DNA from: an uncultured Pseudomonas sp.
GTDB lineage: Bacteria; Pseudomonadota; Gammaproteobacteria; Pseudomonadales; Pseudomonadaceae
Assembly: GCA_946886875.1 (NCBI GenBank)
Contig: CAMPJN010000040.1
Coordinates: 1 to 16,673, forward strand
Direction: 5' to 3'
DNA: 16,673 bases
Positions 5,552 to 14,809 of the stretch are shown piece by piece. The number at the start of each line of letters is the position of its first letter. The stretch's first letter is position 1. The translations under genes and the position numbers were made by a program. The notes beneath the pieces are model-generated. The model did no database searches. It worked only from the letters and a program-made list of their open reading frames with translations, and was not told the origin of the DNA.

Positions 5552-7978
5552 CTAAAACAAATCGAAGGGGGCTACCTCGTCGGCCGGCAGTGGGCTGCCC
5601 GGAATACCCAGGGCTGGGTCCAGCTCGCTCATCGGTGGCGGCGAGTCTTCGCTCTTGAATAGTTCGAAATAGGCATCGGGAGTTCCCGGCAGGGCTGCGC
5701 GGCCGCTATAGGGATCGATGCGCAGGGTCAAAATGCCCTCTGGCTCGGCTGGAAGGTGGCTCGGCCGGTCCTTCAGCGCTGCGCTCATATAACTCATCCA
5801 GATCGGCAGGGCGACGGTGCCGCCATATTCGTTGCGGCCAAGACTCTCGGGTTGATCGAAGCCGGCCCAGACTGTGGTGACGTAATCGCCGTTGTAGCCC
5901 GAGAACCAGCTGTCTTTCGACTCGTTGGTGGTGCCGGTCTTGCCTGCAAGGTCGTCGCGGCCCATGGCCATGGCGCGTCTACCGGTGCCGCGCTTGATCA
6001 CGTCCTGCAGCATGCTGGTCATGATGTAGGCGGTGCGTTCGTCGATAATCCGCGGTGCCAGTATAGGTTCGGCGCTGGGCGCGAGTGCAGTCGCCACGCT
6101 GGCGGTGTCATTTCCGGGCTCCGGATTGGAGGCGATCTCGGTCTTTGCGGCCTTTGGCGTGCTCGGCGGGTTGGCGATATACAGGGTCTCGCCGTGGCGG
6201 CTGTCGATGCGTTCGATCAGGTAAGGCTGCGTTTTGTAACCGCCGTTGGCGAATACGGTCCAGCCCGTGGCGATTTCCATGGGCGTTAGGTTTGCCGTGC
6301 CAAGCGCCAATGAAAGGTTATGCGGCAACTCCTGCTTGCTGAAGCCGAAGTGGCTGACGTACTCCACTGTGTAGTCGATGCCCAATGCCTGGAGCAGGCG
6401 AATCGAGACCAGATTACGTGATTTGTAGAGCGCCTCGCGCAGGCGGATCGGGCCGAGGAAGGTGTTGTTGTCGTTCTTCGGACGCCAGGCTTCGCTCATA
6501 CCTGCTTCCTGGAACACGATAGGCGCGTCGTTGACCAGGCTCGCCGCGGTATAACCGCTATCCAGCGCGGCGCTGTAAACGAAGGGTTTGAAGCTGGAAC
6601 CGGGCTGGCGTTTGGCCTGGATGGCGCGATTGTAGTTGCTTTGCTCGAAGGAAAAACCGCCTACCAGGGCGCGGATTGCGCCGGTCTGCGGATCGAGAGA
6701 AATCAGCGCGCTTTGAGCCTGGGGTAATTGGCTGAAGTGCAGGCTGCCGTCGTCATGGCGCCTGACTCGCACCAGGTCGCCGATCTGGGCGACATCCGCT
6801 GGCTGCTGGGGGCGCGGGCCGAGGCTGTTGGTGTTGAGGAAGGGGCGGGCCCACTTCATGCTTTCCCAGGCTATGGCCTCTTCTTTGCCGTCGCGCAGCA
6901 GCACGAGAATGCCGCTCTTCTCCACCTGTGTGACGATCGCTGGCTCCAGTCCGCCCAGGGAGTTCTGCTTGGCGAGCTCGGTCAGCCAGGTTTCCTGGGT
7001 CATGCCGGGAAGCCTGCTCTCCGGGCCGCGATAACCATGGCGCTGGTCGTAAGCAATCAAGCCGTTGCGTACTGCCAGATTGGCCGCCTGTTGCAGGTCA
7101 CTGGGAACCGTGGTGAATACATTGAAACCCTCGGTATAAGCATCGCTGCCATAGCGGCCGACCATCTCCGCACGCGCCATTTCGGCGACATAAGGGGCCG
7201 CGAGTTCCGGGGTCGCGCCGTGATAGCTGGCGCTATTGGGTTCGGCCAGGGCTTCTTCGTAACGTTGTTGGTCTATGCGGCCCAGCTTATGCATGCGTCC
7301 GAGAATCCAGTCCCTGCGGGTTTTTGCGCGTTCCGGGTTGGTCAAGGGGTTGAAGCGTGAAGGCGCTTTCGGCAGGCCGGCGATCATCGCCAGCTGGGCC
7401 AAGCTGAGTTCGTTGATGGATTTGCCGTAGTAAACCTGGGCGGCGGCCTCGATACCGTAGGCGCGATGGCCTAGATAGATTTTATTGACGTACAGTTCGA
7501 GGATCTCGTCCTTGCTCAGCTCGCGCTCTATCTGCAGGGCGAGGAGGATCTCGTTGATCTTGCGCGAAAAGCTTCGTTCGCTGGTGAGGAAGAAGTTCTT
7601 TGCCACCTGCATGGTGATGGTGCTGCCGCCGGTTTGGATCTGCCCGCTTCGCAATATTTGCGTGGCAGCGCGCAGCAGGCTGGTAACGTCGACGCCATAA
7701 TGGTTGGCAAAATTGTCGTCTTCGGCGGAAAGCAGGGCGCTGATAAAGTCGGCGGGGATGTCCGCAAAGTCGATCGGCGAGCGGCGCATCTCGCCAAACT
7801 CGGCAATAAGCTTGGCATCGCTGCTGTAAACCCTCAGAGGGATTTGCAGCTGAATGCTGCGCAAGGATTCGACGGATGGCAGGCTAGGGCTAAGATAAAG
7901 AAAGGCGCCACTTAAACTGAGTAGCAGCCCACAAAAAACGGCGACACCCGACCAGCAGAACAGCTTTAGCAAACGCAT
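5552..7978 (-). CDS. mrcA: Penicillin-binding protein 1A, bifunctional peptidoglycan synthase
   Basis: PBP1A polymerises lipid II into glycan strands and cross-links the stem peptides at the periplasmic face. The product is 808 residues from the ATG at 7978; a TTG directly before it could add one residue. There is a short cytoplasmic tail and a membrane anchor at about 8-30. The GT51 glycosyltransferase domain follows: SAEDDNF with catalytic Glu86, GGSTITMQVAKN (117-128), and RKINEILLALQIE. An OB-like insert region follows at about 315-420. The transpeptidase has SSFK (catalytic Ser461, Lys464), SRN (520-522) and KTGT (680-683). The tail is Pro- and acid-rich and probably disordered. In Pseudomonas the gene is usually called ponA. 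It is divergent from pilM, as E. coli mrcA is from hofM, and converges on maeB with a shared terminator. Confidence 0.97.
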   Translation of the reverse strand: MRLLKLFCWSGVAVFCGLLLSLSGAFLYLSPSLPSVESLRSIQLQIPLRVYSSDAKLIAEFGEMRRSPIDFADIPADFISALLSAEDDNFANHYGVDVTSLLRAATQILRSGQIQTGGSTITMQVAKNFFLTSERSFSRKINEILLALQIERELSKDEILELYVNKIYLGHRAYGIEAAAQVYYGKSINELSLAQLAMIAGLPKAPSRFNPLTNPERAKTRRDWILGRMHKLGRIDQQRYEEALAEPNSASYHGATPELAAPYVAEMARAEMVGRYGSDAYTEGFNVFTTVPSDLQQAANLAVRNGLIAYDQRHGYRGPESRLPGMTQETWLTELAKQNSLGGLEPAIVTQVEKSGILVLLRDGKEEAIAWESMKWARPFLNTNSLGPRPQQPADVAQIGDLVRVRRHDDGSLHFSQLPQAQSALISLDPQTGAIRALVGGFSFEQSNYNRAIQAKRQPGSSFKPFVYSAALDSGYTAASLVNDAPIVFQEAGMSEAWRPKNDNNTFLGPIRLREALYKSRNLVSIRLLQALGIDYTVEYVSHFGFSKQELPHNLSLALGTANLTPMEIATGWTVFANGGYKTQPYLIERIDSRHGETLYIANPPSTPKAAKTEIASNPEPGNDTASVATALAPSAEPILAPRIIDERTAYIMTSMLQDVIKRGTGRRAMAMGRDDLAGKTGTTNESKDSWFSGYNGDYVTTVWAGFDQPESLGRNEYGGTVALPIWMSYMSAALKDRPSHLPAEPEGILTLRIDPYSGRAALPGTPDAYFELFKSEDSPPPMSELDPALGIPGSPLPADEVAPFDLF

Positions 7979-8050
7979 CAAGATTTTAGGATTTCCAGAA
8001 AAAAGAACGGGTTAAAAGGAAGAGAAGGTAAAAAGGGGAAAACTGTTCAC

Positions 8051-8056
8051 ATTATA
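8051..8056 (-). promoter_or_regulatory. -10 box of the mrcA promoter
   Basis: The minus strand reads a perfect TATAAT (8056-8051), about 73 bases upstream of the mrcA start. At the expected 17-base spacing the -35 is poor (GGCTCC). A good TTGACA exists at 8096-8091 but is too far from this -10. The poor -35 may mean that an activator is needed. Confidence 0.5.
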
Positions 8057-8081
8057 AGCGGTTTTTTTACTAGGGAGCCAT

Positions 8082-8110
8082 TTGCGCTTCTGTCAAGACT
8101 GTTATTTAAT
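8082..8110 (+). promoter_or_regulatory. Candidate promoter of the pilMNOPQ operon
   Basis: TTGCGC (8082-8087) and TTTAAT (8105-8110; five of six to consensus) are 17 bases apart. Transcription would start near 8117, about 46 bases before the pilM GTG. The AT-rich stretch around 8100-8130 supports a promoter here. No GG-N10-GC sigma-54 pair was noticed in this gap. Confidence 0.5.
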
Positions 8111-8135
8111 GTGAAAAAACATAAATAGTCCGTAA

Positions 8136-9226
<1,091 letters not shown>

Positions 9227-9227
<1 letters not shown>

Positions 9228-9799
9228 TGGCGCGGATTAACCTTCTCCCCTGGCGCGAGCAGTTACGTGAGGAGCGCAAACAGCGCTTCCTGGTCGCTCT
9301 CGCGGGCGTCTTGATCGTCGCTGCAGGGGTAGTATTTCTGGGTGACCAATATTTTAATAACGCTATTGAACGGCAAGACGCGCGTAATGCATTCATTAAG
9401 AAAGAAATCGCGGTTCTGGATGCGCGTATCAAAGAAATCAGCGAGCTGAAAACCCGACGCGAACAGTTGATCGAACGGATGAAGATCATTCAAGACTTGC
9501 AGGGTAACCGTCCAATCATCGGTCGGGTCTTCGATCAGTTGGTAAGAACTTTACCGGATGGCGTCTATTTCACCGCGCTAAAAATGAAAGGAAAGAGTAT
9601 TTCAATCGTCGGTGCAGCCGAGTCGAATAATCGAGTATCCAATTTGATGCGTAATCTGGATGCATCCGAATGGTTGACTTCGCCAAACCTGACAGAGGTG
9701 AAATCCGTTACGGCGGGCGCGGTGGATCAGGCCAATGTGTTCCAGCTAACTGTGCAGCAGACGCAGCCACAGCTAGAAGCTGAGGAGGCTAAGAAATGA
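9227..9799 (+). CDS. pilN: Type IV pilus alignment-complex protein PilN
   Basis: PilN spans the inner membrane and links cytoplasmic PilM to periplasmic PilO. The 190-residue product opens with MARINLLPWRE, the conserved INLLPWR tail that PilM binds. One membrane helix lies at about 21-39, a predicted coiled coil at about 44-93, and a small alpha/beta (ferredoxin-like) domain at about 97-180 that pairs with PilO. Its ATG shares the last A of the pilM stop codon, and its TGA overlaps the pilO ATG, so translation is probably coupled on both sides. The coding DNA is visibly more AT-rich than priA or maeB. Confidence 0.97.
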
Positions 9800-10455
9800 G
9801 TTTTAGTGAATCGTTAGACGGCCTGCGCAAGCTGGAATTAAGTGAACTCGATCTAAATAACGTTGGTTCATGGCCTGCTGCAGTAAAAGTTATTGCCGGT
9901 GTACTGATATTGCTACTGGTTCTGGGTTTGGGTTACAACTTCCATTTGAAGGATCTGCAGGAGCAACTGACGCGAAGCCAGGCTGAAGAGGTTTCACTCA
10001 AAGGTCAGTTTTCCAGTAAGGCCTCCCAGGCTGCCAACCTTGAAGCATACAAAGAACAGATGCAGGAAATGGAGGTTTCTTTCGGTGCATTGCTCAGGCA
10101 GCTCCCTAGCGATACCGAGGTTCCTGGGCTGCTAGAGGATATCACTCGCACCGGTTTGGGAAGTGGCTTGGAGTTTGAGGCTATCAAGCTGCTCCCTGAG
10201 GTGACGCAGCAGTTTTATATCGAGCTTCCTATCGAAATAAAAGTAGTAGGTACATACCACGATGTGGCTACCTTCGTGACTGGTGTCGCTAGCTTGCCGC
10301 GTATTGTGACCTTGCATGATTTTGAGTTGCTACCGTCAAGCTCCGATAGTTCATCGAAGTTGCGCATGAGCGTTTTGGCCAAGACCTATCGTTATAACGA
10401 TAAGGCAGAGGAGCAAGGCGCAGTGCAAAAGCCCAAGAAAGGGGCGAGAAAATGA
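9796..10455 (+). CDS. pilO: Type IV pilus alignment-complex protein PilO
   Basis: PilO pairs with PilN in the inner membrane and contacts the lipoprotein PilP, setting the spacing between the pilus base and the outer-membrane secretin. The 219-residue product has a cytoplasmic N-terminus (1-28), one membrane helix (about 29-47), a coiled coil (about 51-100) and a ferredoxin-like domain (about 107-200). The tail is Lys-rich. It overlaps pilN and pilP by four bases on each side. GC content is low: 26 of 60 bases in 9841-9900 and 24 of 60 in 10201-10260 by hand count. Confidence 0.97.
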   Translation: MSFSESLDGLRKLELSELDLNNVGSWPAAVKVIAGVLILLLVLGLGYNFHLKDLQEQLTRSQAEEVSLKGQFSSKASQAANLEAYKEQMQEMEVSFGALLRQLPSDTEVPGLLEDITRTGLGSGLEFEAIKLLPEVTQQFYIELPIEIKVVGTYHDVATFVTGVASLPRIVTLHDFELLPSSSDSSSKLRMSVLAKTYRYNDKAEEQGAVQKPKKGARK

Positions 10456-10973
10456 TTCGTTATAGCCTCGTATGCGTCATCACTTTAGGTTTGGCTGGTT
10501 GCGGCGCCAATAATGACTTTTCCGATTTACAGTCTTATATGGACGACGCCCGTGATCGCCCGCCAGGTGCGATCGAGCCAGCACCCAAGTTCATGCCCTA
10601 TGAAAGCTTTACCTATAGCGCCGCCGCCATGCGCAGTCCTTTTCAGCCGCCGGTGAAAATCGAAATGCTGAGTCGGCAGAAGGGCTCGAAGGAAATCAAG
10701 CCTGACGAAACAAGGGTTAAGCAGTTTCTCGAAGGGTTCAATATCGAAGTTTTCGAGATGGTGGGTACACTTTCCAACGATAACGGTATGTTTGCGTTGG
10801 TAAATGGTGCCGGCGGCGTCCATCGGGTAAAGGTGGGCGATTATCTTGGTCGGAATTATGGCCGAATAATTGCTATCGACGAATCCAAGGTCGATGTGAT
10901 TGAAATCGTTCCAGATGGTGAGGGTGGTTGGCTGGAGCGGCCGCGCAGTATCTCCCTTAAGGAGCGCTCTTAA
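10452..10973 (+). CDS. pilP: Type IV pilus lipoprotein PilP
   Basis: PilP is a periplasmic lipoprotein of the inner membrane that bridges the PilN/PilO dimer to the N0 domain of the secretin PilQ. The 173-residue product has a lipoprotein signal with lipobox LAGC (Cys17), followed by Asp/Asn-rich residues. An extended, Pro-rich linker runs to about 85. It contains AMRSPFQPP (59-67), the short motif found before the fold. A small beta-domain at about 90-168 includes VGTLSNDNGMFALVNGAGGVHRVKVGDYLG in substance. It overlaps pilO by four bases and ends directly against the first possible pilQ ATG. Confidence 0.96.
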   Translation: MIRYSLVCVITLGLAGCGANNDFSDLQSYMDDARDRPPGAIEPAPKFMPYESFTYSAAAMRSPFQPPVKIEMLSRQKGSKEIKPDETRVKQFLEGFNIEVFEMVGTLSNDNGMFALVNGAGGVHRVKVGDYLGRNYGRIIAIDESKVDVIEIVPDGEGGWLERPRSISLKERS

Positions 10974-13106
10974 ATGAGCGGAGTGAATATGAAGAAAAAT
11001 AATCGGTCTGCCCAACGGAACCTGAAGATGAATAGCTCTTTTTCGCGTCTCGGCCTCCCTCTGTTGGCATTGCTAATGTCACCGGCACTGTTGGCTGCTA
11101 ATTTACAGGCTCTGGATGTGTCGGCTTTGCCGGGCGATCGCGTCGAGCTGAAGCTGTCATTTGACGAACCTGTGCTTGCGCCTCGCGGATATACCATCGA
11201 ACAGCCAGCGCGTATCGCGCTCGACCTGCCCGGTGTATCCAACAAGCTGGGGTCGAAAAATCGCGAGTTAGGCGTGGGTAACGCGCGCAGTGTGACGGTG
11301 GTCGAGGCAAAAGACCGTACGCGTTTGATCATCAATTTGACTAACCTGGCGCCCTACAATACCCGCGTCGAAGGTAATAATCTTTATGTGGTGGTCGGTG
11401 ATGGTGTTAAGTCTAGTGTTACTAGTTCTGCCGCAGTGGCCGTCGCTCCTGCAGGTAAGCCTGCCGCGGCGAAGACCTATGCACCGCAAGCACGGGTAAT
11501 CAATAATATTGATTTCCAGCGTGGCGAGCAGGGAGAGGGTAATGTTGTCATTACGCTTTCCGATGCTTCGGTTAGTCCCGATATACAGGACCAGGGCGGT
11601 AAAATTCGTTTGGATTTCGCTAAAACCCAGCTACCTGAGTCGTTGCGTGTACGTCTTGATGTGAAGGATTTCGCCACGCCGGTACAGTTTGTTAGTGCTA
11701 CCGGTTCTACCGAAAAAGCCAGCATCATTATCGAACCTACGGGTTTTTATGACTATCTGGCTTATCAGACCGATAATAAGCTCACCTTGAGTATCAAGCC
11801 CCTGACTCAGGACGACGTCGAGAAGCGTAAATCCGAGCGCTTCGCTTATACCGGTGAAAAGTTATCGCTGAATTTTCAGGATATCGATGTTCGTTCGGTG
11901 CTGCAGTTGATTGCCGACTTTACCGATTTGAACCTGGTTGCAAGCGATACGGTGAAAGGCAATATCACCCTGCGGCTACAAAATGTGCCTTGGGACCAGG
12001 CCTTGGACTTGGTGCTTAAAACCAAGGGATTGGACAAGCGTAAGGTTGGCAATGTACTGCTGGTCGCCCCTGCGGATGAAATTGCCGCACGTGAGCGTCA
12101 GGAACTCGAGTCGCAAAAACAAATCGCTGAACTCGCTCCATTGCGTCGTGAGCTGATTCAGGTCAACTATGCCAAGGCCTCGGATATGGCCAAGCTGTTC
12201 CAGTCGGTCACCAGCGCCGAAGATGTGGGTGATGATCGGGGCTCTATAACGGTTGATGATAGAACCAACAGTATCATTGCTTACCAGACGCAAGAGCGAC
12301 TTGATGAGTTGCGTCGCATAGTTGCACAGCTAGATGTGGCTGTGCGTCAGGTGATGATCGAAGCGCGGATCGTCGAGGCCAACGTAGACTTTTCCAAGTC
12401 GCTAGGGGTTCGCTGGGGCGGAAATTTAAGTAAGAGTAATATGGAGCTTTTCGGACGAGGCCAACGTATGACTCTTGAGGAGGCGGATGACGGTAACATA
12501 GTTAAAGTTCCATTCAATACACCCTTTGTTGATATGGGGGTGGCTGGCGCGAGCTCAGGAATCGGTATCGGCCTTATTACGGACAACTTGGTCTTGGATC
12601 TCGAGTTGTCCGCAATGGAAAGCACTGGCAATGGCGAGGTCGTCTCTCAGCCAAAAGTTGTGACATCGGACAAGGAGACTGCCAAGATCCTCAAGGGTAC
12701 CGAGGTGCCTTATCAGGAGGCCAGTTCCAGTGGCGCGTCTACGACTTCGTTCAAGTCGGCAGCCTTGTCATTGGAAGTGACGCCGCAGATCACGCCCGAT
12801 AACCGCATCATCATGGAGATTAAGGTTAACAAGGATTCGGTGGGGCAAGTATTCCAAGGTGTGCCTTCGATTGATACGAACGAGGTAAATGCTAAGGTGT
12901 TGGTGGCCGATGGTGAAACTATCGTGATCGGTGGAGTATTCTCCAATACCCAGAACAAGGCGGTCGATAAGGTCCCATTTCTGGGTGACCTGCCATTTGT
13001 CGGGCGCGTATTCAGGCGCGACGTGGTGCAGAACGAAAAGTCCGAGCTTCTGGTCTTCATCACCCCGCGCATCATGAATAACCAAGCCATCGCGGTGAGC
13101 CGTTGA
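10974..13106 (+). CDS. pilQ: Type IV pilus secretin PilQ
   Basis: PilQ forms the outer-membrane ring through which the pilus passes. From the ATG at 10974 it has 710 residues. Two other in-frame starts are plausible: 10989 (SD CGGAG five bases upstream) and 11028, which matches the P. aeruginosa start MNS. AAGGAG at 10959-10964 supports 10974. The hydrophobic signal core is at about 26-42 with LLAA at its end. AMIN domains, which bind peptidoglycan, lie at about 45-140 and 175-275. They are followed by the N0/STN domain (about 297-350), N1 (about 393-456) and the secretin barrel (about 545-700). The barrel includes [11 protein letters not shown], the [11 protein letters not shown] lip, and [16 protein letters not shown]. 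Residues 480-516 differ from the P. aeruginosa sequence I remember. No own promoter was seen. Confidence 0.97.
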   Translation: MSGVNMKKNNRSAQRNLKMNSSFSRLGLPLLALLMSPALLAANLQALDVSALPGDRVELKLSFDEPVLAPRGYTIEQPARIALDLPGVSNKLGSKNRELGVGNARSVTVVEAKDRTRLIINLTNLAPYNTRVEGNNLYVVVGDGVKSSVTSSAAVAVAPAGKPAAAKTYAPQARVINNIDFQRGEQGEGNVVITLSDASVSPDIQDQGGKIRLDFAKTQLPESLRVRLDVKDFATPVQFVSATGSTEKASIIIEPTGFYDYLAYQTDNKLTLSIKPLTQDDVEKRKSERFAYTGEKLSLNFQDIDVRSVLQLIADFTDLNLVASDTVKGNITLRLQNVPWDQALDLVLKTKGLDKRKVGNVLLVAPADEIAARERQELESQKQIAELAPLRRELIQVNYAKASDMAKLFQSVTSAEDVGDDRGSITVDDRTNSIIAYQTQERLDELRRIVAQLDVAVRQVMIEARIVEANVDFSKSLGVRWGGNLSKSNMELFGRGQRMTLEEADDGNIVKVPFNTPFVDMGVAGASSGIGIGLITDNLVLDLELSAMESTGNGEVVSQPKVVTSDKETAKILKGTEVPYQEASSSGASTTSFKSAALSLEVTPQITPDNRIIMEIKVNKDSVGQVFQGVPSIDTNEVNAKVLVADGETIVIGGVFSNTQNKAVDKVPFLGDLPFVGRVFRRDVVQNEKSELLVFITPRIMNNQAIAVSR

Positions 13107-13110
13107 TTCA

Positions 13111-13629
13111 GTGAGTAATTTGATCTTGATCGGCCCGATGGGTGCAGGAAAAAGCACCATCGGGCGGTTGTTGGCTAAAGAGCTGCGGGTGCCTTTCAAG
13201 GATTCCGATAAGGAAATCGAGCAGCGCACTGGGGCCGATATCCCGTGGATCTTCGATGTTGAGGGTGAGGCGGGGTTTCGTGAGCGAGAGCAGGCGGTGA
13301 TTGTCGAGCTGTGCGAGTTGGACGGCATGGTTCTCGCCACTGGTGGTGGTGCTGTCATGCGTGCAGAAAACCGTGCGGCTTTGCGCCGTGGCGGTCGGGT
13401 CGTTTATCTGCATGCGACAGTGGAGCAACAGATAGACCGTACCTCTCGTGACCGCAATCGTCCTTTGCTGCGCAATGCGGACCCTGGCAAAGTGCTGCGC
13501 GAGTTGCTGGCTGTTCGCGATCCTCTGTACCGTGAGATTGCAGACATTATCGTCGAAACGGACGAGCGCCCGCCTCGTTTGGTCGTACAGGAAATTTTAG
13601 AGCGTCTCGAGGCTCTACCTCCCCGTTAA
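13111..13629 (+). CDS. aroK: Shikimate kinase
   Basis: AroK phosphorylates shikimate at O3 with ATP, the fifth step towards chorismate. The 172-residue product has Walker [10 protein letters not shown] (8-16), DSD (31-33, with Asp33 as the expected shikimate/Mg contact), GFRERE (55-60, Arg57 binding shikimate), the GGGAV loop (78-82) and a lid with DRNRPLL. It begins with GTG at 13111, only four bases after the pilQ stop, so it is probably translated from the pil transcript. This matches E. coli, where aroK follows hofQ. A possible SD lies inside the end of pilQ (GGTGAG, 13094-13099). Confidence 0.97.
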   Translation: MSNLILIGPMGAGKSTIGRLLAKELRVPFKDSDKEIEQRTGADIPWIFDVEGEAGFREREQAVIVELCELDGMVLATGGGAVMRAENRAALRRGGRVVYLHATVEQQIDRTSRDRNRPLLRNADPGKVLRELLAVRDPLYREIADIIVETDERPPRLVVQEILERLEALPPR

Positions 13630-13679
13630 AGCGTCGCTGAACTGCGCTATCCTAGAGCCCTTTTGAATGCGGGGGCTTC

Positions 13680-14777
13680 ATGCAAACTCTTAATGTCGAC
13701 CTTGGTGAGCGCAGCTATCCCATTTATATCGGGACCAAGTTGCTGGCTCGGGCCGATTTGCTCGCGGCGCATATAGCTGGGCGGCAAGTCGCTATAGTCA
13801 CCAATGAAACCGTTGCGCCGTTGTATCTGGCAGCCTTGGAGGCCGCGCTCAGTGGCTTTAATTCGACGTCGATTGTATTGCCTGACGGCGAAGCATTTAA
13901 AAACTGGCAGACCTTACAGCTCATTTTTGACGGTTTGCTCGGTGCTCGGCATGATCGCGGCACCACTGTGATCGCGCTGGGTGGTGGCGTCATCGGCGAT
14001 ATGGCGGGGTTTGCCGCTGCGTGTTATCAGCGCGGGGTTAATTTCATTCAGATCCCGACGACCTTGCTCTCGCAAGTGGATTCTTCGGTCGGTGGTAAGA
14101 CAGGGATAAACCACCCTCTGGGTAAAAACATGGTGGGGGCGTTCTATCAGCCACAGGCCGTGTTTATCGATACGGAAACCTTGGTTACCTTGCCCTCCCG
14201 TGAGTTATCAGCCGGCTTGGCTGAGGTGATTAAGTACGGGCTGATTTGCGACGAACCTTTCCTGACTTGGCTGGAGGCCAATATGCCCGCACTGCGCGCC
14301 CTGGATCGGGACGCGTTGACCACCGCCATTGAGCGCTCCTGTGCAGCCAAAGCCCGTGTGGTAGGAGCCGACGAGCGTGAGTCCGGTGTGCGCGCCACGC
14401 TGAACTTGGGGCATACCTTCGGCCATGCCATAGAGACGCAGCAGGGATATGGCGTTTGGCTGCATGGCGAGGCGGTGGCGGCGGGGACGGTCATGGCGTT
14501 GGAGATGTCCTGTCGGTTGGGCTGGATCAAGCCCGCTGAGCGAGATCGGGCCATTAGTCTATTTATTGCGGCGGGTTTGCCGGTGGTGCCGCCTGAGGGC
14601 ATGTTGCCTGAGCACTTTCTTGAGCATATGGCGGTCGACAAGAAGGTTCTCGATGGCCGTCTACGCCTGGTGTTGTTGCGCGCGGTCGGCGACGCGGTGG
14701 TCACCAGCGAGTTCCCTCGCGAGATTTTGAATGCCACGCTTGGCGCAGACTACGCCACGCTGGTCGATCAGCTTTGA
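13680..14777 (+). CDS. aroB: 3-dehydroquinate synthase
   Basis: AroB cyclises DAHP to 3-dehydroquinate, the second shikimate step, using NAD transiently and a divalent metal. The 365-residue product has normal length. Visible features are PDGE (68-71), the NAD loop GGGVIGD (101-107), [19 protein letters not shown] (126-144), and metal ligands Glu182, His245 and His262, in [16 protein letters not shown] and LHGEAV. The ATG at 13680 follows a 50-base gap after aroK. GGGGG just upstream is a poor SD, but the N-terminus fits the family. A weak TATCCT occurs near 13649 with no good -35, so I do not call a separate promoter. Confidence 0.98.
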   Translation: MQTLNVDLGERSYPIYIGTKLLARADLLAAHIAGRQVAIVTNETVAPLYLAALEAALSGFNSTSIVLPDGEAFKNWQTLQLIFDGLLGARHDRGTTVIALGGGVIGDMAGFAAACYQRGVNFIQIPTTLLSQVDSSVGGKTGINHPLGKNMVGAFYQPQAVFIDTETLVTLPSRELSAGLAEVIKYGLICDEPFLTWLEANMPALRALDRDALTTAIERSCAAKARVVGADERESGVRATLNLGHTFGHAIETQQGYGVWLHGEAVAAGTVMALEMSCRLGWIKPAERDRAISLFIAAGLPVVPPEGMLPEHFLEHMAVDKKVLDGRLRLVLLRAVGDAVVTSEFPREILNATLGADYATLVDQL

Positions 14778-14809
14778 ATATCATCGGCTTTACCCATTAA
14801 GAGTGCCCC

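Larger units (their letters stand above)
8046..8115. repeat. Mirrored 9-mers across the mrcA/pilM divergent promoters
   Basis: TTCACATTA (8046-8054) and its exact complement TAATGTGAA (8107-8115) are arranged as an inverted pair 52 bases apart. Each overlaps the candidate -10 box of one of the two divergent promoters and the bases just after it. This could be a paired operator, or similar initial transcribed regions. Confidence 0.5.

Noticed and set aside
5756..6289. Plus-strand frames within mrcA (also 6728-7360)
   Set aside because: They are shadows of the penicillin-binding protein gene on the minus strand, with no SD or family resemblance.
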